Shown here: one piece after another, positions 33,101 to 42,930 of the stretch
Layout of the letters: every line of letters starts with the position of its first letter
Numbering within the stretch: position 1 is the first letter of the stretch
Assembly (NCBI GenBank): GCA_000469685.2
Contig: LS997566.1
Location: forward strand, 35,322,420-35,386,419
DNA: 64,000 nt
Direction of reading: 5' to 3'
Source of the DNA: Haemonchus contortus
Lineage: Eukaryota; Nematoda; Chromadorea; Rhabditida; Trichostrongylidae
Notes under the pieces: model-generated
The model's input: the letters and a program-made list of their open reading frames with translations, nothing else
Database searches by the model: none
What the model was told of the DNA's origin: nothing
Program-made: the position numbers and the translations under genes

Positions 33101-35944
33101 TGAGTAATAAAAATGAGTAAAAGTTACTGCGACCTCTACCAAATTAGAGCCGCAAATCACGATAATTTTCAGATCCTTTTTTTAGTTGGAAAAAAGGAAG
33201 TATGGGTTGGAACTAGTTCATTGGTAGTGAAAAAAAGGGGAAAATTCGTCGATTTTGAGAAAAATATGGCTCTTTAAATGTAAACAAAATAGTTAATGAA
33301 ATGAAATGGAAAGGGTATTTGGGCGAGATTTCCCTTGTTGCAACTGCGCAAAAAACTGACTACATCAAGCCACAGCTGTACAGAACTGCCCTTAACTGTC
33401 GCTATTGGTCATGACGGATTTTTTGAAATGCCTACATAGGTTCTCTTGTGATCGGTGCAGCTCCTACAATGCCGGTGAAACTCGTCCGAGTAATATTACA
33501 TTTTTGAGCCTTTGCAACGCCCTATCTAAGCCGTTTTCAGACCTGACAACGTCAGATATGGCATGCGAGGTGACCTCACATTCGCCCTTTGGGGAAATCT
33601 TAGAAACCATTTTCATCATCAACTGTGCCTTTAATCGTCCGAATGCTGGACCATTCGGAATATCCGTCACTATTATTCGGGGTACACACCACCTCGGCCT
33701 CCGTGCCATTTATAAGACATCGCCTGTTACGACATTGAGTGGTCCCAACACGATCGATGTTACCGCAAAATTGGATTTGTCGTTTTAATTTCCAGTTTTT
33801 CCACCTAAGCCGTCAGGGGGTGTCATCTGTTAGTGTTTTGTGATTTTTTTTTGCTTTTTCTTGTTTTCCCACACGGCAAATATGGAAATGAAATCTCACA
33901 GGCGGAGACAACCTATAGAAAAAACTCGGCTAGGAACAGCTTTCCGAGGCCCTGTAACTTGCTGGCAAAACGCCAAACGCCGTCGATAAGACACTTGATG
34001 CCAACAACCCAGACAAGAACTACATTACGAGAACGTTCAGAAACGCAACGTAGCCTTTCAATCTGTACCTGATGATAAGTCAAAACTTCGTCAGAGAGAT
34101 TCCTGTTTCAACTTTATTATATAAATTATCTAAGCAAGTAATAAACGCTCACACCTACGGAACAGCCAAATGGCAAGGTTTCCTAGTAATGAGCAGCTAT
34201 GTTGAGGTGAAGCGCCATGGTTCCCAGGTGCGATACTAATTGGTTCCGGCTACTTACAAGTGGGACTTTTTGATAGCCCTTCGCTCTAGCACGGAATCCC
34301 CGAAAATGGGGGGACATTCAGCTTCGTTTTCCTTTTGAACCCCCTGCATACTTTCATCTCTACTTTGTAGTTAATATGACAAGCGCGCTACGCGCGTGCG
34401 ACATGTGCGATCAAAAAATCGATAGTGCAATGAAACAAATATTTACTTAAAAAAATAAAAGGACAATGAGCAAAGTAATTATTGAGCTACAAAATTCGTG
34501 TAAATCCAATAAAGCATCACGAAAAATCAGTGTTAACTCTATTATTTGAAAATTATTTTGAATTTGGTGGAAATTTATTTTTGGTATTTTTTGTCATTTG
34601 ATATTGTTTGGTAACTCATATTGTTTGGTAATTCCTTACGGTAAACAATTCAAGAAATCATTTACTGCTCTGAATTTATAACCAACCTTTCAGAATCTGA
34701 CCCTGATCGCAGATTTTGTCACAGAATTCACCAAAATACGGCTCACTGCATGCACAAATCATTCCTAACGACTGTGATCTATAGCCATTATTTTGGCATG
34801 GTGCCAGCTTTCGACAATGCCTATCCAGTACATCCACTGTTTCTGTAATGGAATCATTTAAAAATGGTCTTCTTTCTGCTCCTCATCAGTTTCTAGCCAG
34901 CTTAAAAAATGGTTCTTTTTCTTAGATAATTTTTTCAATTTTTTTCTCACCTGGACATTTGCATCGTACACCATATCCACTGAAACTAAAGTTGAATAGA
35001 GCTGTCGCTGAGAGTAGAAATGAGCCCTTAAAGGAGCAATAGTCAGCTTGACAAACATGGGATTGAGAATTTCCCTTTCTGAGGCACCCAGAGGAACTAA
35101 GGGAGACGGGCGTTAAGAACGATTTTGGGTAATCGATTTGCCGCACGCGGCTGTCGCGGACCATTCATTCGCCGTTATTACAGCTCTAGCGTTCTTCATA
35201 CAGCTCAATCGATATGCGATCATTATTTTATGCATAATTCTACTATTAGTACTTTTGTTCTTGTATTTCTTACCTACTGCTGCATCCTGCTACATTCCTT
35301 CGCGCGCAGCGCCCCCTCTCACCGCGACGCGACTATTTCGTTCCTAATGCACCACACCCAATGCACCACATCCATGAACTGAAGGTAGGAGGTGGTCTGT
35401 GATAGTTCATGCTCTAGGATTTCTGGGTCCTCTTTACTACTTTCCGATCACGGTCAAACGTTCAGTCGGAGCTGATGGAGTGCCAACCTACGACAGCGCC
35501 CACATGATCCAGAAGTTCGAATTCTGAATCGTGGCTGCTCAAGCCAACCAAACCTCTATCCCATTGGGTCAATTAATTGGCACTAGACTCGTCTGTGAGG
35601 GTAAAAACATTGTCAGGGTACATCAGCCCACATTAATAATCAGTTAGAAAAGAATTTCTGTCGAACATACATACCTGAAAAACTCGGCAGTGATCGTCGG
35701 CCCCATCACCGGCACGTTCATCGACAGCATAATCGGACGCTTTTTGCGTCCAGTTAGAGATCATCTGAATAGTGCCGGCCTTATTGATAGGATTACCTGA
35801 AGGTGATCTGTAAATCACCCACCTCGGGGTTTTCGGCGACCGGTGCCCCACCACGGCAGCAGGTAACCTTGTAGGTACGTGGTAACCATAGCGGACCAAT
35901 AAAATCAACACCATGTCGGGGTGTGTTGATGGGTTCGGACGGAT
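29938..35944 (-). CDS. EGF-repeat transmembrane protein with PY-motif tail (multi-exon; 5' end incomplete)
   Basis: Nine minus-strand exons join in frame: 35944-35671 (or -35675), 35046-34951, 34842-34687, 32927-32847, 32766-32654, 31284-31180, 31064-30881, 30750-30681 and 30115-29938 (stop TAG). The intron phases are 1,1,1,1,0,0,1,2; phase-1 introns between EGF-coding exons are characteristic of such modules. The predicted part is about 418 residues: an extracellular region of unknown fold, three EGF-like modules, a helix VFSLVMIIVLVVSMYLL followed by basic KHR, and a tail of about 150 residues with PPPY and LPSY. It should be a type I single-pass surface protein. PPxY motifs are known to bind WW domains such as those of NEDD4-type ubiquitin ligases; that use here is inference. 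I cannot name the orthologue. The start codon and signal peptide are not in these exons; candidate upstream exons lie at 47377-47479 and 48651-48754. Confidence 0.75.
30681..30750 (-). CDS. Cytoplasmic-tail exon with LPSY motif
   Basis: This 70-bp exon lies between acceptor GATTTTCAG and donor CAG|GTATCA. It encodes TRMRGDILPPLPSYEDATKD and then API. PPLPSYED is a proline-rich L/PPxY-type motif followed by acids. The entry phase 1 and exit phase 2 match both neighbours. Confidence 0.75.
30881..31064 (-). CDS. Cytoplasmic-tail exon with PPPY motif
   Basis: This 184-bp exon lies between acceptor TTTTCTTTTAAG and donor ACAA|GTAAGAA. It encodes a basic juxtamembrane stretch (SRYTASRRDEMARAAAIYG), then DVISPEDLRIAPFVAAG and IDGPPPYVLHSYAS. 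GPPPY is a consensus PPxY motif. Entry in phase 0 agrees with the transmembrane exon. Confidence 0.8.
31180..31284 (-). CDS. Transmembrane exon
   Basis: This 105-bp exon (35 codons, phase 0 at both ends) lies between acceptor TTTATTCAG and donor GCAG|GTAAGCC. It encodes a short polar lead SNELFTRDISGT, a helix of about 18 hydrophobic residues and KHRMQ. The positive residues after the helix predict that the C-terminal side is cytoplasmic, which places the EGF modules outside. Confidence 0.85.
32654..32766 (-). CDS. EGF-like exon, second half of module 3
   Basis: This 113-bp exon follows acceptor AATTTCAAG and encodes GVEMHGRCTCPPTFVGYHCE, then a linker IDANRTNKQGGRYQRFGE. The CxCxxxFxGxxC pattern completes the EGF module begun in the previous exon. 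NRT is a possible N-glycosylation site. The donor GAGAG|GTCTGT is weak but gives the phase 0 that the next exon needs. Confidence 0.75.
32847..32927 (-). CDS. EGF-like exon spanning modules 2 and 3
   Basis: This 81-bp exon lies between acceptor GCATTTCAG and donor GGTG|GTTAGT. It encodes VDGRSYCSCLPFYQGEQC, the last half of one EGF module, followed by TDMVCLNGG, the first half of the next. The phase is 1 at both ends, as expected for EGF exons. Confidence 0.8.
33146..33633. mobile_element. MITE, subfamily B, in an intron
   Basis: The decayed left end GCCGCAAATCACGATAATTT and right end ATCATCAACTGTGCCTTTAA form an inverted pair. The interior (TTGGAACTAGTTCATTGGTA, TGCAACTGCGCAAA, CTGACTACATCAAGCCA, TCGCTATTGGTCATGACGGA) is shared with the copies at 50310 and 59624. 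It lies in the intron between EGF exons 34842-34687 and 32927-32847. Confidence 0.75.
33634..34594. other. Intron sequence, no further exon seen
   Basis: This is the rest of the intron between EGF exons. It contains a short GCGCGCTACGCGCGTGCG palindrome-like motif at about 34382-34400. No open segment with splice sites was found. Confidence 0.4.
34687..34842 (-). CDS. EGF-like exon, modules 1 and 2
   Basis: This 156-bp exon lies between acceptor CATTACAG and donor GAAAG|GTTGGT, with phase 1 at both ends. It encodes VDVLDRHCRKLAPCQNNGYR, SQSLGMICACSEPYFGEFCD and KICDQGQILK, an almost complete EGF-like module (C-C-C-C-C) followed by the start of the next. An inverted copy lies at 28181-28336. 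Confidence 0.8.
34951..35046 (-). CDS. EGF-like exon, module 1
   Basis: This exon encodes DYCSFKGSFLLSATALFNFS and FSGYGVRCKCP, ending at donor CCAG|GTGAGA. I place the start after TTTGTCAAG, giving 96 bp in phase 1. An alternative acceptor GGTGCCTCAG at 35079-35081 gives 128 bp and an open frame HVCQADYC but needs a phase-2 upstream exon. In the inverted copy the same site reads GTCAG, one base earlier. Confidence 0.6.
35480..35640 (+). mobile_element. SINE fragment, plus strand, in an intron
   Basis: A decayed B-box region (GTTCGAATTCTGAATCG) is followed by AAGCCAACCAAACCTC, GGGTCAATTAATTGGCACTA and GACTCGTCTGTGAGGG, matching the SINE body. The 3' end is missing. It lies between the exons at 35944-35671 and 35046-34951. 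Confidence 0.6.
35671..35944 (-). CDS. Extracellular exon upstream of the EGF modules
   Basis: The acceptor is CTTCTCGAGTTCAG; the exon opens in phase 0 with IRPNPSTHPDMVLILLVRYG. It continues with RSPKTPRWVIYRSPSGNPIN, an NWT glycosylation sequon, and ends DDHCRVFQ. The donor is CAGGTATGTATGT, a tandem site: CAG|GTATGT ends at 35675 in phase 0, and the repeat 4 nt later ends at 35671 in phase 1. Only the second joins in frame with the EGF exon at 35046. HCRVFQ..DYC gives plausible first cysteine spacing for the EGF module. I do not recognise the N-terminal domain. Confidence 0.6.
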
Positions 35945-38926
35945 CTGAACTCGAGAAGATGAAATTACGAAAAAATCAGTCAATCAGCGGAATATTTCCC
36001 GTTTCTGCAGTATTTTATCTTTTGAGAGGACACCCGAAGCACGATTTTTCTTAGTAGTAGTCTGTAGAAGTGCTAAGCCTTCATGTTTTCAATTTGCTAG
36101 TAATAGGTATTCAATAAACAGAACTAACAACATGATGACAACAATACATATTGCCAACATTGCTTACTCGCTAAACGCCAGCAGTGCTGGGAAACTTGGG
36201 TGAATAGTCCCTCTTGCTATTATGGGCCCGAAAACCTATCAACTAGGTAGGAACTCACGGTTAATCAGCGACCGATTACGGGGTAGGGTCAATTTCGATG
36301 CTAAGCAGTCCAGCTACCGGCTGGCTCCTTTGTGAGTTGTCAACAATGGGGGGCCGAAAGGTATGAAGGGAACGCTGTAACCAGGACTGCGAACCCGCTA
36401 CAGAGGTAGGCGGACTAAGAACTACCACTGTATTGGTGTTGTCGACAACATCAGGGCGTAATCTTCCTTATAATCCCATATATAAGAAGACAGTGGGAGT
36501 CTCAGTCGTCACTGATCGACTACGCGAGGTGAACGGATTTTTCTGCGGCAACGGCGGAACCCTAGTTGGGGAGCTTCAAGTCAGATACCCCAGTGGGAGA
36601 TACCCCAGTAAACACTGAGCAGGTCGTCGGATATACATATTGGAGAGGATTAACAGGATGATTGGTAGGAACTGTTCCTCTGAAGGCTGAGGCATTTAGG
36701 CCAATAAGGCGTTGAAGACAATTACGCGGTTATAGGTGGATGTTGTTCCAGCCGTCTATCCATTGAGAATCGATTAATCGGCAAAAAAACGCCTCCAGCT
36801 CCTTCGAAACCCTTCTTCCCGAAAAAGCTGAAAGTATCTCTTTGAAAGCGGCTCCGCAGCACTTTAGCATTTTATTTCTCGCGGTGTAGGTATTATACAA
36901 CCTCACGGGTGACTGGTTCCCTGCGTTTCTCCTAGTCAATCGTCCGATGTGCTTACTGGTTTCCCACATACCCAGTGAAAAGTGGTCGCGCGTGCGATTA
37001 TCAGATGTTCTGGATAACAGAAAGCTTGAAAAACCGGCTTCATAACAGACTGCAACAACTGGAAGCAAGTATAATAGTCGCGATTACATTGACAGAATTC
37101 GGCCATTCTCCGGACTCCTGTGAGAGACAGAGATAAACGGTGAAGCCAGAGAAGAATTGTCCCCGAGTACCGTAAGTGGTCACCGATCTTAACCTTGGCA
37201 CTAATCGAATACTACACCCTGTGAATTTTCAAAAAAACTGAAATAGTCACGTTTTACATTCATACGCAAGCATTCATTCTGGCTTTAGGGCTTCTAGGCC
37301 CTACTTCAATGCAATCCAGTTTTTCTCCATGTCGTTACTCACCTAGCCGGGTGGTTCTCTAGCCTCTGGTCATTCAGAATTCGCCAGTAGACCAGAAAAA
37401 CGGAAAACTCGTTTACCTCGGGAAGGATTCGGCCAGGAATTTGTGGAATAACGACGACACGTCATTTGGCCCTTCCCAGTGACTACTCGAGTAAGCCCAA
37501 GTAGAACTAGTCTATTAGTGATTAGGACATCGAGTACATGTAAGTCCGGTCCTTTACTTAATTGATTGAGTTCAATTACCGAAATCGTCCACGACTTTTT
37601 GTTGTTGCCTTACAAGATATCAGTAATCTTGTACTGAGAAGGGAGGTACTGGTTATTTCCGCATCGGTGAGGCAGTAGTGTAGCGGTTTAAGACATCGAT
37701 AAAAGTACTCAAGTAAAATTGAACCAAAATTTAATTTTCCTGCCAGTAAAAGTAATAATTACCTTTGTCAGCGATCGCATTATGACAAAGATGTCCTATA
37801 TGGAGTAGCAGGATTGATGCGTATCGCATAATAGTGATATTGTAGGCGTCATACGTAATTCATACGGAAATGGCTGAAATACGGATACTGTAAAAAGTGA
37901 TTCGTAAATTTAATTGTATCGAAAACGGCTGTGGAATTTGAAATTTTGGAAATATACGGTTTGTGAGTATAACAAATCTCAAATTTCGATAGAAAATCAA
38001 GATTAATCACTACCGTCGAAGAAAAGTGGGAGGCCAAGAAATACAGGGATATGTGTATTCAGAGCATGAGCCGAAATAATAAAGACAGAACTGAGAGATG
38101 GAACTAAATAAAGTAGTGGAAATTTGATAAAAACGCTTTTAGAGGATGAGTTTTTACAATCTCCCGTTTTTCTTTTTTTTCTGAAGCGCCATGCATTCGA
38201 CTGTCATCTGGAGTCACGCAGAAATTTGGAAGATTATTGTTCATGCAAGGTCATACGGGCCCCATCCTAAAGAAATGCCAAAGTCAATCAGGCTAAGACA
38301 GCCTGCAATTAGACCTGGTACCAATCTATAGGCTCCGGAAAGATAAAAGGTCTGCGCAGCATCGATTATGATATTCAATCCTGTGTCGTGTTTATACTAA
38401 CGGCAGCATTTCCCCCTACTCTCACTCCAGTCATAGAAATTCCTAGATGAATAGGAAATCGAAGAATTGAAAGGTAGTCTAGAAGAAAAAGCATAGCAAA
38501 AAAAGGCGTTTGGCTTCGTTTAAAACCGTTCGTGACATGATGACAGTTGAGTGCTTATTTCCCTGCCGTAGTTTCTTCAAGTCCAGCGTTTACCAGGACC
38601 CGTGGATGAAATCTTTTCTAAGGATAATTTGGTTATTACAGAGATCATTCAGTAACAGTCTACCCTCCCTCCCTGGCTGTACTGAGAGCCCTTCAAGTAA
38701 ACCAACATTTGTTTTTCATAACTGGCTGCGTGACGCATGCGAGTGGGAAGTCTGATGAATGCAGGGCCTAAAATCTAGTCGTATACCTTTTACAAAATCG
38801 CCTAATATGGACTGTCCTGGTTTGCAGTTTATCACCCCAAATCATCAGTAATAGGGATGTCCTTAAACTGCTACAGTTCTACTACATTGCTGGTTAGTGA
38901 AGAACACGTGGCAGCCCCGTTAACGT
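35945..38926. other. Probable long intron, left part; no other gene seen
   Basis: If the exons at 47377-48754 belong to the same gene, this is the 3' part of an 11.4-kb intron. A minus-strand ORF at 36730-37068 and the segment 36150-36620 have no recognised domain. SINE-like GCGCCATGCATTCGACTGTC occurs alone at 38188. Confidence 0.4.
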
Positions 38927-39001
38927 GGCCGCGTGGCGCAATGGATAACGCGTCTGCCTACGGAGCAGAAGTTTGCAGGTTCGAATCCTGCCGTGGTCGT
39001 A
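38805..39001 (+). repeat. Duplicated tRNA unit, copy 1
   Basis: ATGGACTGTCCTGGTTTGCAG, GTCCTTAAACTGCTACAG and the tRNA match 39685-39880 in order, with diverged spacers. The duplication therefore included about 115 bp of 5' flank, not only the tRNA. Confidence 0.7.
38927..38999 (+). tRNA. tRNA-Arg(ACG)
   Basis: The 73-nt gene starts GGCCGCG and ends CGTGGTC plus discriminator G, giving a seven-pair acceptor stem with G-U pairs. The D-arm region contains A box TGGCGCAATGG, the anticodon loop is CTACGGA (anticodon ACG, CGU/CGC codons after inosine modification), and the T arm is GCAGGTTCGAATCCTGC. It differs from the other copies by T for A in the variable region at 38972. A TTTTT Pol III terminator follows at 39004-39008. 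Confidence 0.95.
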
Positions 39002-39003
39002 AC

Positions 39004-39008
39004 TTTTT
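39004..39008 (+). terminator. Pol III T-run terminator
   Basis: A run of five T lies 5 nt after the first tRNA-Arg gene, the usual RNA polymerase III stop signal. Confidence 0.7.
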
Positions 39009-39124
39009 GCACCTCTCCTTAAAATAAATAGGACCTACAACCTCGTTTATCCAAAACTGGTTTTAAAAAAATGTACCGAATGATCAGATTCCAACACCAT
39101 GGTTTTCGTTGAATACGAATATGC

Positions 39125-39320
39125 ATGGGCGGAGTTGTTGTAGAGGCAGGTGGCGAACTATCACACACACACGGACCATAGATTCGGCCCCAAGCTTATT
39201 TTTGTCTAGGCTGGCCAGCCCTTTCTTTAACTGATCACAGCAAATCATTGTATAGGCCATTCACATTGAAATGCTACCACGATTCTGAAGTGTACTCAAA
39301 TTCGAGGCGCGTCCGGTTGA
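39125..39320 (+). mobile_element. SINE, degenerate, plus strand
   Basis: The head GGGCGGAGTTGTTGTAGAGG, GGTGGCGAACTATCACACAC and a decayed B box are followed by TTTGTCTAGGCTGGCCAGCC, AATCATTGTATAGGCC and CTACCACGATTCTG. It lies between the first two tRNA genes, so the tRNA duplication spacing includes a SINE. Confidence 0.65.
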
Positions 39321-39684
39321 TGCTTCGCTTTATATGGAAGGGTTTTGCTCACTGAAACTGGTGACGCGATAGTTTGAGCCATATAACTACAGGTACGTTC
39401 TGGTCCAGAGATGGTCTGAGCAACGGTAGTTCCCTTTTGGTTGCGGGCAGATAGAAAGCGAACTGCCTGTCGTTTTCATTGTTGGGACCAGCTCACGATG
39501 GCAGGCAATTTGTAGAAACCATCCCGTTTTTCTTCCTTGATTGAAACCATTGACTGGCCTAACGACAATCATTACACTGCCCGTGCAAAATAATAAATAG
39601 GTTAATTCCATCGGATGGTCTGTGATGTACAAAGGCTCGTGTTGCGATTGACAGCTCTGGGTATAACTTTCGCAAAGCACCTAC

Positions 39685-39880
39685 ATGGACTGTCCTGGTT
39701 TGCAGCTTAATATCGGAATCATTAATATCTGGGACATCCTTAAACTGCTACAGCTCCTACAGATCGCTGCCCCGTAAAGAACACCTGTCAATACTCGGCA
39801 CGTGGCCGTGTGGCGCAATGGATAACGCGTCTGCCTACGGAGCAGAAGATTGCAGGTTCGAATCCTGCCGTGGTCGAAAA
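39685..39880 (+). repeat. Duplicated tRNA unit, copy 2
   Basis: This is homologous to 38805-39001. TGGACTGTCCTGGTTTGCAG and CATCCTTAAACTGCTACAGC precede the tRNA. Confidence 0.7.
39804..39876 (+). tRNA. tRNA-Arg(ACG)
   Basis: This 73-nt gene is identical in structure to the first, with anticodon ACG in loop CTACGGA and B box GGTTCGAATCC. The acceptor strand reads GGCCGTG: T at position 6 (39809) converts a C-G pair to U-G, which is tolerable. A TTTT run follows at 39882-39885. Confidence 0.95.
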
Positions 39881-39881
39881 A

Positions 39882-39885
39882 TTTT
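39882..39885 (+). terminator. Pol III T-run terminator
   Basis: Four T residues lie 6 nt after the second tRNA-Arg gene. This is the minimal length for Pol III termination. Confidence 0.55.
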
Positions 39886-40240
39886 GCTATCTCAGCCTAC
39901 TACTCAGACTTAAAAGTTTACCAAAAAGTAACTTCGCCTATGGAATATAAGAGATAAAATTTATAAGTAAAAGGTGTGAATTAGAAGTGAAATTACTGAA
40001 AGACTATGACTGTAAGTAAAACCATCGATCCAGCCCTGTCCCATCTACGCCACGTTCCTTATTCCCATCCATAACTGCCGCGTCACTTGATAGCATGCTC
40101 AATTTTACAATAACCTGCGTGGCTGTTCAGAACGCCCACAGCGAGATATGTAGTATTGGCAATAGATCCATCAGAGTTAGATGTACGGTGGTTGCGTAAA
40201 TGGGCAGCACAAGAACACCTCACGTTGACAGGTCTCACGT

Positions 40241-40313
40241 GGCCGCGTGGCGCAATGGATAACGCGTCTGCCTACGGAGCAGAAGATTGCAGGTTCGAAT
40301 CCTGCCGTGGTCG
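40241..40313 (+). tRNA. tRNA-Arg(ACG)
   Basis: This 73-nt copy has the consensus sequence: acceptor GGCCGCG/CGTGGTC, anticodon ACG, intact A and B boxes. The 3' flank AACTTTTTGCTATCTCAGCC is shared with the second copy, while the 5' flank shares only CAAGAACACCTC-like and CACGTGGCC pieces, so the duplication boundaries differ. Confidence 0.95.
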
Positions 40314-40317
40314 AAAC

Positions 40318-40322
40318 TTTTT
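40318..40322 (+). terminator. Pol III T-run terminator
   Basis: Five T residues lie 5 nt after the third tRNA-Arg gene. Confidence 0.7.
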
Positions 40323-42393
40323 GCTATCTCAGCCTATCTCTCAGACCTAATAACTAAATGTTGGTGAAATGGTTTTTTCGTTGCAAATAGAATGTAAAAG
40401 ATGGACTGAATAAATAAAAGGTCGTGGATTAGAAGTGCTCGTGATCATTGCGAGTTTCCCCTTCCTTGTTGTGCAGATAATCAAAACGATCAGGGAAAGG
40501 GTTTAGGGAGAGAGAGTAGAAATAGAAGAAAGGGGGAAAGGAAGGAAGGCACGGTCTTGATGGATATCTATGTCCTGTCATTAGGTGACGAAGATCCTGT
40601 CTCCTGGTTTTTACAATCTGACGACTAAACTGACAAACGGTAGGACAGGTTTCAAACAACTTTTCGCTTTCAACAGAATCTTACAGCGGATGATAAATGA
40701 TTATAAAGGAAGATAATAAATGATCCCGTCGAAAGACGACCTTGCTTCGGGCAAAAGGGTGATAAACTGTGAAAAACTGATTGTAGTCACACAGGCTTCA
40801 CAACTCCTTACTCTCCTTCGACTTCTACTTTCCTTCTTTATGACAAGTCACTGCGTAGATAGATACAATAGAATGAGATTGTTCAGAACGGCTCAGAATG
40901 CCAGTGGGCTGCCATATAGTCTTCAAAGGCCACCATTTGGGCGTTTATTTCCGACTGCTGTAGCACTTAAACCTTCCTCATATGCAAGCAGTTTGCTTCA
41001 AAAGAAAACTAAGAAATGGAAAAAATGTTGACTGATGAAGGCTTTAGAATCGGGACGAATAGTGAGAGCAAATCGAAGTCTGAGAAACGAAACAGTTTCG
41101 ACGTACTCGCATTTAGCGATAGCCTTTATGCCTTATAAGGATTAGCTTAACCTTCTCACGGTGCCCTCCTAATGAGTGTCACGACGGCTTTCCCTTGCGA
41201 AACGCTCAGAGGAAGGGAATAGGATAAAAGAGGTCATAGGGGAGGAAAAGATGATTTGAGTGAGCATGAGGACAGATTTGAATCAGTCAGGATGAAAAGA
41301 ACGTTGTTTTGCTATCGGACCATCCACGACTACCCCGCTTCCCTATGTCAGATCAGATCATCCAGGTCGTTCCATATCACTAGCTCATTTAAAACGAAAG
41401 CCAACTCACTGAAAGAGTGCTGTGGGGAAGCCGAGGAAATGCTGACAACCCAGTCGTGCTTTTATATTAGTAACAAACAATGGATAGTTGCAGGATAAAG
41501 TGATTGCTGACCAACTAGAGGGTTCTGTAAAGCCCATTACAGCGAATGGATCGAAAGGAGACATGGCAGGTGGTCAGTGATGAGCGCCACAGAGTATGGG
41601 CTAGTAGGGTCAGATCCATGGGCGGATCAAAGTATGGAAAGCCGGTATTCTGTCATTTACCCGACAAAACTAGTTTCTTTGTTTTTTGCTATTGGATCAT
41701 AGATTAATTAGCGATATGCCGTAGCCATACCATCGCCCTCGCCTCTCTCCCCCAATCGGATCTACCGACTAAATGAAGACTCGTGGATGCCAACAACAAA
41801 AATGATGGCATTATTTTTAAAAAAGGCAGGAAAACAAAAAATAAACAAAACAAAATGTTCCAAACTCAAGCGGCTGACGAAAAAATGGTAAATTAGAGAG
41901 GTTTTCAGAAAATTTTTTTTCCGTATTCAGCGAATGACCGTTTGCAAGGGTAGTGGAAATCTGTCCGCTACAGTTAGGCCGTTTTACCGAAAAGAGCTGT
42001 TTTCGTGGCTGATACAATCAATGGCAGTCATTCCCCAGCCATAAAAGAGAGCAAAAAGGATAATGATAAATACCATCGCTATATATGGAGATGGGTAAAG
42101 AACACCACGGATATACATGGAGATGGGACAGTTGGCAAATCGAAGGCTAGATAGCCGTTAGTCTACTATTCGATCCCAGAAACCAGTTTCCCTGCTTTCG
42201 CCATCGGATGATAAACCAAGTAGCGATAGTGGCTTGGCGATTTTCATAAACGCTTTTCTCCCAGAACGGAAGATAACGAAGCAAAGGATGATTGATTAAT
42301 GCCAAAAACATGGGCTTACTCCATGGAGTTATAGGGAGAAGTTCACAACAAAACAGTTTGATTCTATCACAGTTCAGAACCACTCCCTGGCTC
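40323..42393. other. No other gene seen between tRNA 3 and the split SINE
   Basis: Short plus-strand ORFs (40720-41031, 41256-41498) have no recognised domain. No element ends were found. Confidence 0.4.
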
Positions 42394-42930
42394 TTCTGGG
42401 ATTGCGCCATGAGATTCGACTTCATTGGCTGCTTTCATAGTCCGCCGGCCGGCGTGCCGGCGCGCGTGCCGGTGGAGGCAGTGGTAGCGGGGAGGAGGGA
42501 GGCAGACAGATAGGCAAACAGTCCACGCCCCTTGGAGGGGTTGAAAACAAACAACCTTTGAAGGGGCGTGGACTGTTTGCCTTACACTGTCTGCCTCCCT
42601 CCTCCCCCTTAGCACTGCCTCCGCCGGCACGCACGCCGGCACGCCGGCACGCGCGCCGGCCGGCCGGCCGGCCGGCGGACTATGAAAGCAGCCATTCGGT
42701 ACATGGTGGCGGTCTGAAGGCATACGCGGCCAATACAGGACTTGTGGTGGCTATTCGGTAAAAGAATCAGTGATTTCATCTTTCCAGACGATTGTGGCAC
42801 TGATTACCTGACCCCAGAATAGTGTGGGACTTGTTGGTTTGGGCAAGTATAAATCCGAGATTTGATCCCTGCCTATTCGTGTGTGATACTGTGCGACTTG
42901 CCACTGCGCTACCTTCACCCCTGACGAGTG
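42394..42930 (-). mobile_element. SINE on the minus strand, split by a foldback insertion
   Basis: The 3' end block (GATTGCGCCATGAGATTCGA) lies at 42397-42425. The rest continues after 42694: TCGGTACATGGTGGCG, GGCATACGCGGCCAATACAG, GACTTGTGGTGGCTATTCGG, GACCCCAGAATAGTGTGGGA, and the head with GGGATCAAATCTCGG and a CGCAGTGGCAAGTCGCA A-box region on the minus strand. Removing 42427-42694 restores the family order. Confidence 0.8.
42427..42694. mobile_element. GC-rich foldback element
   Basis: Two arms of roughly 115-140 bp are near-perfect inverted repeats: TGGCTGCTTTCATAGTCCGC at the left end and GCGGACTATGAAAGCAGCCA at the right. The inner parts include GGAGGAGGGAGGCAGACAG and CAGTCCACGCCCC. 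The loop is about 35 bp (around GTTGAAAACAAACAACC). CGGC/GCCGG repeats differ in number between arms. CATT occurs at both insertion edges. No coding capacity is credible; the ORFs here are palindrome artefacts. Confidence 0.8.

Larger units (their letters stand above)
34595..35359 (-). repeat. Right arm of the inverted duplication
   Basis: This is the inverted partner of 27669-28425. It contains two exons of the minus-strand gene in their presumably original context, since downstream transmembrane and tail exons follow in phase only on this side. Confidence 0.85.

Noticed and set aside
33405..33788. 127-codon ORF as a gene
   Set aside because: It lies within and across the right end of a subfamily B MITE.
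42367..42800. Five overlapping ORFs rich in Arg, Ala and Pro
   Set aside because: They are products of the GC-rich foldback palindrome, seen on both strands.
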